The notes beneath the pieces were generated by a model, which made no database searches, was not told where the DNA came from, and saw only the letters and a program-made list of their open reading frames with translations. Below are positions 45,312 through 49,952 of a stretch of 49,952 bases of DNA, piece by piece (the stretch's first letter is position 1; each line of letters opens with the position of its first letter). The DNA is taken from assembly GCA_937868725.1 (NCBI GenBank), contig CALMMQ010000115.1:1-49952 (forward strand), in the 5' to 3' direction. Source of the stretch: an uncultured Pleomorphomonas sp. GTDB taxonomy: Bacteria > Pseudomonadota > Alphaproteobacteria > Rhizobiales > Pleomorphomonadaceae. The position numbers were made by a program, and so were the translations under genes.

Positions 45312-45997
45312 GTCCTTGCCTCCCGCGTCAGGCGCTCGAATGTCGGCCGGTCGACACGGCGGAACACCACGCTGTCGCCGACGTCGAACAGGAACGGCCG
45401 CTCCGGCCGGCCGGTCAGCACCCGCGTTGGCGTGCGACCGATGATCCACCAGCCGGTCGGCATGGTCAGCGTGGTGATCAGGCATTGCGGCCCGGCGATG
45501 ATGACGCTGCCAGCGGGCACTGCCCGCACCGGTGCCGGCTTGCGCGGCAGCGCGATGGCGGCAGGCACGCCGGCGAGATAGGCATAGCCAGGGGCAAAAC
45601 CGTAGAGGAACACCTTGTAGTCGCCGGCGAGATGGGCGGCGATCACCGCTTCCGGCGTCAGACCGGTGCGCTCGGCCACCTCGGCGAGGTCGCGCTGGCA
45701 ATCGCCATCGTAGCACACCGGCACCTCGCGCCGCTGGCCGGCGACGAGCGGCGCCGCATCCTGAACCAGCGCCCGCCGCACGGCGGCGGCGATGGTCGCG
45801 TGGTCGGTCATCAGCGGATCGAAATCGACCAGCAGGCTGACGTAGGCCGGCACCGCCTCGATGAAGCCGGGCGGCGGCGCCGCGGCGAGCGCCCGGTCGA
45901 GCCGCAGCACGGCCGCGTGCGCGGTTTCCGACAGCGCGTCGGCGAAATCGATCAGCAGGGCGTGTTCGGCCACCACCCGAAACCGCGGCACGCTCAT
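45308..45997 (-). CDS. pxpB: 5-oxoprolinase subunit PxpB
   Basis: The 229-residue protein belongs to the PxpB/KipI family, with the conserved VPVCYDGDCQRDLAEVAERTGL and FLYGFAPGYAYLAGVPAAIALPRK blocks. It works with PxpA and PxpC. Both ends overlap the neighbours as ATGA, so the three genes are one tightly coupled operon. Confidence 0.93.
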   Translation of the reverse strand: MSVPRFRVVAEHALLIDFADALSETAHAAVLRLDRALAAAPPPGFIEAVPAYVSLLVDFDPLMTDHATIAAAVRRALVQDAAPLVAGQRREVPVCYDGDCQRDLAEVAERTGLTPEAVIAAHLAGDYKVFLYGFAPGYAYLAGVPAAIALPRKPAPVRAVPAGSVIIAGPQCLITTLTMPTGWWIIGRTPTRVLTGRPERPFLFDVGDSVVFRRVDRPTFERLTREART

Positions 45998-46767
45998 CGG
46001 CTGGCTCCGGCGAACGGCGCCACCACCCAGCCGGCGGCCAGGATACAGCGGCGAACCGCCGCGGCCAGCGCCACGGCCCCCGGTCCGTCGCCGTGGACGC
46101 AGATCGAATCGGCTTCGAGGGCAATCGGCTCGCCGTCGACCACCGGCATGAGGCCGCTGGCGAGATAGCCGGCGAGGCGTTCCACCGCCGCTGTGGCATC
46201 GTGCAGAACGGCCCCCACCGCGCTGCGCGGCACCAGCTGCCCGGAGGCGAGATAGGCCCGATCGGCATAGATCTCGCGCCGCACCACCAGCCCGGCGGCC
46301 CGGCCGGCCCGTTCGAGCTCGCTGCCGGCCAGCACCAGGAGTTCGAGTTGGCCAGGCAGTGCCCGCACAGCGGTGGCAACGGCCCGCGCCACCGCGGCAT
46401 CGGCGGCGGCGACGTTGGCCAGCGCCCCGTGCGGCTTGACGTAGGCGACCTGCGTGCCGGCGAGGCTGGCGACACCTTGCAGCGCCCCCACCTGGGCGGC
46501 GATCAGCCGTTCGACCTCGCCCACCGTCAGCGGCAGCGGCCGGCGGCCGAAGTGCAGCGGATCGGCATAGCCGGGATGAGCGCCGACGACGACCTGGCGC
46601 GCCACGGCGAGACGCAGCGTCTCGTACATCGTTTCCGGGTCGCCGGCATGGCCGCCACAGGCGACGTTGGCACTGGCAACGATGCCGAGCAGGCCAGCGT
46701 CGTCACCCATGGTCCAGGGGCCATAGCCTTCGCCAAGGTCGGCGTTGAGATCGATCGAACGGGACAA
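45994..46767 (-). CDS. pxpA: 5-oxoprolinase subunit PxpA (LamB/YcsF family)
   Basis: The 257-residue protein starts at TTG 46767, eight or nine bases after a GGAGG site. It then has SIDLNADLGEGYGPW, ANVACGGHAGDP and AHPGYADPLHFGRRPL, and the KPHGALAN block in the middle, all signatures of the LamB/YcsF family. It is the catalytic or substrate-binding partner in ATP-dependent 5-oxoproline opening, which recycles pyroglutamate. Confidence 0.93.
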   Translation of the reverse strand: MSRSIDLNADLGEGYGPWTMGDDAGLLGIVASANVACGGHAGDPETMYETLRLAVARQVVVGAHPGYADPLHFGRRPLPLTVGEVERLIAAQVGALQGVASLAGTQVAYVKPHGALANVAAADAAVARAVATAVRALPGQLELLVLAGSELERAGRAAGLVVRREIYADRAYLASGQLVPRSAVGAVLHDATAAVERLAGYLASGLMPVVDGEPIALEADSICVHGDGPGAVALAAAVRRCILAAGWVVAPFAGASR

Positions 46768-46915
46768 ATGCGGCTCCTCCGCGCCCGGCAGCCAGCCGGC
46801 GGCAGGAGGATACAGGAGCCGGCAGGCAGCACCATGAAAAAAGCCGAGAGCGGTTGAAAACAAAAAGGCCACCCGAAGGTGACCGTTTGCAAGTCACTGA
46901 CTTGGCTTTGAAAAA

Positions 46916-46990
46916 TGGAGCGGGCGATGGGATTCGAACCCACGACCCTAACCTTGGCAAGGTTATGCTCTACCCCTGAGCTACACCCGC
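46916..46990 (-). tRNA. tRNA-Gly (anticodon GCC)
   Basis: On the minus strand GCGGGTG pairs with CGCCCGC before T-CCA. The D-loop GTAGCTCAGGGGTAGAGC, the anticodon stem-loop ACCTTGCCAAGGT with GCC, and the T-arm GTGGGTTCGAATCCCAT are intact. Length is 75 nucleotides including the encoded CCA. Confidence 0.97.
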
Positions 46991-47353
46991 GCTCCGCTTT
47001 TTCAAGCAGCGTTCCGTCGCCGGAACGAGGCGGTATATGGCCTAGATCGGCGGGGAATGCAACAGGCATTTTTCATTTTTTTGGCCGCTGTCGACATGGC
47101 GCCGTTTTGCGCGACTTTTGCGCCGGCTCACCCCCGCCGGCATTTCGCCTTTGCATTCTGCCCCGGCGATCGGCTACAGCATGAGTGGGGCGGTTTGCCG
47201 CCGGCCGACCGACGGCACGACGGCGAAGTTACTGATTTGACGGTGACTTTTTATTTGTCGCCGGAATCGGGCCGGTCCGGGTGACGATTCGGGCGCCGCG
47301 CGACGTTTTCCACAAGCGGTCCGCGTGCCCCCAGCTTCGAGGACGAATTTGCC
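46991..47353. other. Spacer between tRNA-Gly and the prolyl-tRNA editing gene
   Basis: No gene is visible. The left end must contain the promoter of the minus-strand tRNA. TTTTTATTTG near 47247 lies in mixed-composition DNA before the plus-strand gene. No repeat, terminator or operator can be named. Confidence 0.4.
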
Positions 47354-47881
47354 ATGCCGTTGACGCGCGCCGAACTGTTTGCCTGCTTCGACCGGCTTGG
47401 CATCGGCCACACCACCTACGACCATCCGCCGCTGCACACCGTCGAGGACGGCCTCACCTACTGGGCCAACATCCCCGGCGGTCACGCCAAGAACCTGTTC
47501 GTCAAGGACAAGAAGAGCCGGCTGTTCCTCATCACCCTGCGGGCGCTCGCCAACCTCGATATCAAGCACGTCCACCCGGTGATCGGCGCCTCCGGCCGCG
47601 TCTCGTTCTGCTCGGCCGACCAGCTGATGACCTATCTCGGCGTGCTGCCCGGCTCGGTGACGCCGTTCGGCCTCGTCAACGACGTCGGCTGTGCCGTCAC
47701 CATGGTGCTGGAGCGGCAGTTGCTCGAAGCCGATCCGGTCAACTTCCATCCGCTCGAAAACACCGCCACTACGTCCGTCACCCCCGCTGGCCTGCTGGCC
47801 TTCCTCACCGCCACCGGCCACAGCCCGCTGATCGTCGATCTGCCGATCGTCGCAGCGGACGCGACCGGGGCGACGCTGTAA
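47354..47881 (+). CDS. Prolyl-tRNA deacylase (YbaK/ProX family)
   Basis: The 175-residue protein has the YbaK/aaRS editing domain: DHPPLHTVEDGL, KNLFVKDKKSRLFLITLRA, and VTPFGLVNDVGCAVTMVLER. Such stand-alone proteins remove alanine wrongly loaded on tRNA-Pro. Length and motif order fit the ProX type. The start lies about 10 bases after CGAGGACG, a moderate ribosome-binding site. Confidence 0.9.
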   Translation: MPLTRAELFACFDRLGIGHTTYDHPPLHTVEDGLTYWANIPGGHAKNLFVKDKKSRLFLITLRALANLDIKHVHPVIGASGRVSFCSADQLMTYLGVLPGSVTPFGLVNDVGCAVTMVLERQLLEADPVNFHPLENTATTSVTPAGLLAFLTATGHSPLIVDLPIVAADATGATL

Positions 47882-47962
47882 ATTGTCCGGCCGAGGTCCT
47901 ATATAGGGCACGACCCCCGAGGGAGTACGGCGACGCCCTCCCCGCAACCGAGATGATCCGAC

Positions 47963-48907
47963 ATGAGCAATCCGACCTTCACCTTCGGCAACAGCTTCGG
48001 CGCCACGCCGGCAGCCGCTCCCAGCGCCACGGCCGCGCCCGATGTCGTCAAGGAAACGACGACGCGCGACTTCGTCCGTGACGTCATCGAGGCCTCGCAG
48101 AAGACGCCGGTGCTGGTCGATTTCTGGGCGGCCTGGTGCGGCCCGTGCAAGCAGCTGACGCCCGTGCTGGAAAAAGTCGTTCGCGACGCCAAGGGCAAGG
48201 TGCTGCTGGTCAAGATGAACATCGACGATCACCCGGAGATCGCCGGCCAGCTCGGCATCCAGTCGATCCCGGCGGTCATCGCCTTCGTCAAGGGACGGCC
48301 GGCCGACGGCTTCATGGGCGCCCAGCCGGAAAGCCAGATCAAGCAGTTCATCGAGCGGGTCGCCGGCCCCATCGGCCCCAGCGACAGCGACAAGCTGCTG
48401 GAAGCCGGCCAGGCGGCGCTCGCCACCAACGACCTGCAGGGCGCCGCCGACGCCTTCCTCGCCGTGCTCGACGCCGAGCCGGACAACGTGGCCGCCACCG
48501 CCGGCCTCGCCCGCGCCCTGATCGGCAACGGCCAGTTCGACGAAGCGCGCGGCCTGCTCGATCGCCTGCCGCCGGCCAAGGCCGGCGATGCGGCCGTCAC
48601 CGGCGCCCGTGCCGAACTGGAGCTCGCCGAGCGGGCGGCCAGCGTTGGCGATACCGAGGCGCTGGCGGTGCGCGTCGCCGCCCATCCGGCCGATCACGCC
48701 GCCCGTTTCGAGCTGGCCGAGGCGCTGGCCGCCAAGGGCGACCGCCAGGGCGCCGTCGACCACCTGATCGAGATCGTCCGCCGCGAGCGGGCCTGGAACG
48801 AGGAAGCCGCCCGCAAGAAGCTGGTGCAGTTCTTCGACGCCTGGGGCATGACCGACCCGATGACCCTCTACGGCCGCCGCCGCCTGTCGTCGGTGCTGTT
48901 TTCCTGA
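47963..48907 (+). CDS. CnoX-type thioredoxin with TPR domain (YbbN)
   Basis: The 314-residue protein has a thioredoxin domain at about 33-145 with C59-G-P-C62 (FWAAWCGPCKQL) and a C-terminal TPR-like domain (DKLLEAGQAALATNDLQGAADAFLAVLDAEPDNVAATAGLARAL). This is the CnoX/YbbN layout, which links thiol chemistry to protein folding with chaperones in the cytoplasm. An intact CxxC implies redox activity. The LON-domain gene follows 34 bases later. Confidence 0.93.
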   Translation: MSNPTFTFGNSFGATPAAAPSATAAPDVVKETTTRDFVRDVIEASQKTPVLVDFWAAWCGPCKQLTPVLEKVVRDAKGKVLLVKMNIDDHPEIAGQLGIQSIPAVIAFVKGRPADGFMGAQPESQIKQFIERVAGPIGPSDSDKLLEAGQAALATNDLQGAADAFLAVLDAEPDNVAATAGLARALIGNGQFDEARGLLDRLPPAKAGDAAVTGARAELELAERAASVGDTEALAVRVAAHPADHAARFELAEALAAKGDRQGAVDHLIEIVRRERAWNEEAARKKLVQFFDAWGMTDPMTLYGRRRLSSVLFS

Positions 48908-48941
48908 CGCCGCTGACCGAACGACGGGAGCCCGCTGAGCC

Positions 48942-49625
48942 ATGCTGATCGGCAACGCCAATTACGACGGACCGGCCGACCTGCCGCGCGACATTCCGCT
49001 GTTTCCGCTGTCGGGAGCCCTGCTGCTGCCGCGCTGCCTGCTGCCGCTCGTTGTCTTCGAGCCGCGCTACATCGCCATGGTCGACGCGGCGCTGAGCGGC
49101 AACCGGCTGATCGGCATCATCCAGCCCCGCCTCGACAGCGGCGAGACGGTCGATGACGGCGGCACGCCGCTGCAGCGCATCGGCGCCGTCGGCCGCATCA
49201 CCTCGTGGTCGGAAACCGGCGACGGTCGCTATCAGATCGTGCTGTCGGGCATCGCCCGCTTTGTGCTCGAAGAGGAAGTGACGACCGGCACGCCCTACCG
49301 TGTCGGCCGCGTTCGCGCCGACTTCCCCATCGATTTCGAAGTGCGGGCCGGCGAAGCGGCGGTCAACCGTGACGAGCTGATCGCCGTGTTCGGCGCCTAT
49401 CTCAACGCCAACGACCTCGAGACGGACTGGGACAGCATCGACAAGGCCTCGACCGAATCGTTGGTCAACGCCCTATCGATGATGAGCCCGTTCGGCCCGC
49501 GCGAGAAGCAGGCGCTTCTGGAAGCGGCCGACCTCAAGACGCGCGCCGAAACGCTGGTGGCGATGACCGAGATGGAGCTGGTGCGCAACGCCGCCGGCGA
49601 CGACGATTCGCCGGTGCTCAACTGA
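48942..49625 (+). CDS. LON substrate-binding domain protein
   Basis: The 227-residue protein is a stand-alone LON N-terminal domain ([34 protein letters not shown]), with the family's later [11 protein letters not shown] stretch. It lacks the ATPase and protease parts of Lon. In alphaproteobacteria it commonly sits between a thioredoxin gene and a UPF0434 gene, as here. Function is unknown; a protein-quality-control role is only suggested. Confidence 0.92.
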   Translation: MLIGNANYDGPADLPRDIPLFPLSGALLLPRCLLPLVVFEPRYIAMVDAALSGNRLIGIIQPRLDSGETVDDGGTPLQRIGAVGRITSWSETGDGRYQIVLSGIARFVLEEEVTTGTPYRVGRVRADFPIDFEVRAGEAAVNRDELIAVFGAYLNANDLETDWDSIDKASTESLVNALSMMSPFGPREKQALLEAADLKTRAETLVAMTEMELVRNAAGDDDSPVLN

Positions 49626-49644
49626 GCCGTCGCGGGAGGGGATC

Positions 49645-49851
49645 ATGGCTGATGGAGAGGGCCGGCGCGCCGGCGAGACCGATGCCAAGCTGTTGGAAAT
49701 GCTTGTCTGCCCGCTGAGCAAGGCGACGCTGGAATGGCGGCCGGAACGCAATGAGCTGATTTCCCGACCGGCGCGCCTGGCCTATCCGGTGCGCGAGGGC
49801 GTGCCAATCCTGCTGCCCGACGAAGCGCGGCCGCTCGACCCCGACGAATGA
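49645..49851 (+). CDS. UPF0434/Trm112-like protein
   Basis: The 68-residue protein has the short Trm112-like core ([17 protein letters not shown] then [18 protein letters not shown]). The family resembles a zinc-ribbon methyltransferase partner, but only one Cys is seen here, so zinc binding is doubtful. It follows the LON gene by 19 bases. Confidence 0.92.
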   Translation: MADGEGRRAGETDAKLLEMLVCPLSKATLEWRPERNELISRPARLAYPVREGVPILLPDEARPLDPDE

Positions 49852-49858
49852 CCGCCCA

Positions 49859-49904
49859 AGCGCTTTCCGTCCTGACGGTTCAGTCAGGCCGGAAAACGCT
49901 CTAG
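49859..49904. repeat. Palindromic hairpin of the repeat family, short copy
   Basis: AGCGCTTTCCG...CCTGAC and CAGTCAGG...GGAAAACGCT form an imperfect stem ending in GCTCTAG, like the right-hand hairpin of the 6194-6311 and 44289-44370 copies but with changed loop bases. As in those copies, its CTA (49901-49903) would give a TAG stop for any gene ending here on the minus strand beyond the window edge. Confidence 0.65.
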
Positions 49905-49952
49905 CTGTGAGCTTTCAGGAGGTTGTCCATTCGGAGCGGATCATGGAGACTG

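Overview
This window looks like a GC-rich alphaproteobacterium of the order Hyphomicrobiales (Rhizobiales), possibly a relative of Pleomorphomonas. The order rplU-rpmA-(GNAT)-obgE-proB-proA-nadD-rsfS-rlmH-envC-like-ctpA-polysaccharide deacetylase-rppH in the right half is the usual rhizobial one. Codon use is strongly GC-biased, and Bru-RS/RIME-like palindromic intergenic repeats recur. The genus is inferred, not demonstrated.

Left part (about 0.5-29.6 kb): a dense island for salvaging organic sulfur. A plus-strand run encodes an APC permease, a class III aminotransferase, a CMD/AhpD-like protein and an O-acetylhomoserine sulfhydrylase. Facing it are a homocysteine S-methyltransferase and an amino-acid-type ABC pair. 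A minus-strand operon follows: a SsuA/TauA-like binding protein, permease and ATPase, a 107-residue membrane protein and a second O-acetylhomoserine sulfhydrylase, joined by overlapping start and stop codons from the permease onward. Divergent from it is a striking 108-residue protein that is 44% Met and 7% Cys. Next come a XRE-cupin regulator preceded by a coupled 54-codon ORF, and then the centrepiece (14.76-19.92 kb): a nitrogenase-like operon (NifD-like, NifK-like, NifX-like, NifB-like, NifH-like) with no NifE/N. It best matches the methylthio-alkane reductase (Mar) type. On the other strand lie aapJQM-like transport genes, an aldo/keto-reductase-like protein, a cystathionine beta-synthase and a cystathionine gamma-lyase, followed on that side by an Rrf2 regulator and an Fe(II)/2-oxoglutarate oxygenase. 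Together these suggest that a Mar enzyme frees methanethiol from methylthio compounds, sulfhydrylases fix it into methionine, the S-methyltransferase recycles homocysteine, and CBS plus CGL carry the sulfur on to cysteine. An AT-rich motif, AAA-N3-GATAG-N-TTWT, occurs upstream of the mar operon, the SsuA-like operon, aapJ and the aldo/keto reductase, which suggests one shared regulator.

Middle (29.6-31.05 kb): a poorly coding stretch with a decayed palindromic repeat and a frameshifted DUF2924/recombinase remnant beside tRNA-Ser(CGA), probably the scar of an integrated element.

Right part (31.4-49.95 kb): ordinary chromosomal genes for ribosomal proteins, ribosome assembly, proline and NAD synthesis, envelope proteases, two Nudix hydrolases, 5-oxoprolinase PxpABC, tRNA-Gly(GCC), prolyl-tRNA editing, a CnoX-type thioredoxin, a LON-domain protein and a UPF0434 protein. 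Two palindromic repeats here and in the left part supply the stop codon of a neighbouring gene.
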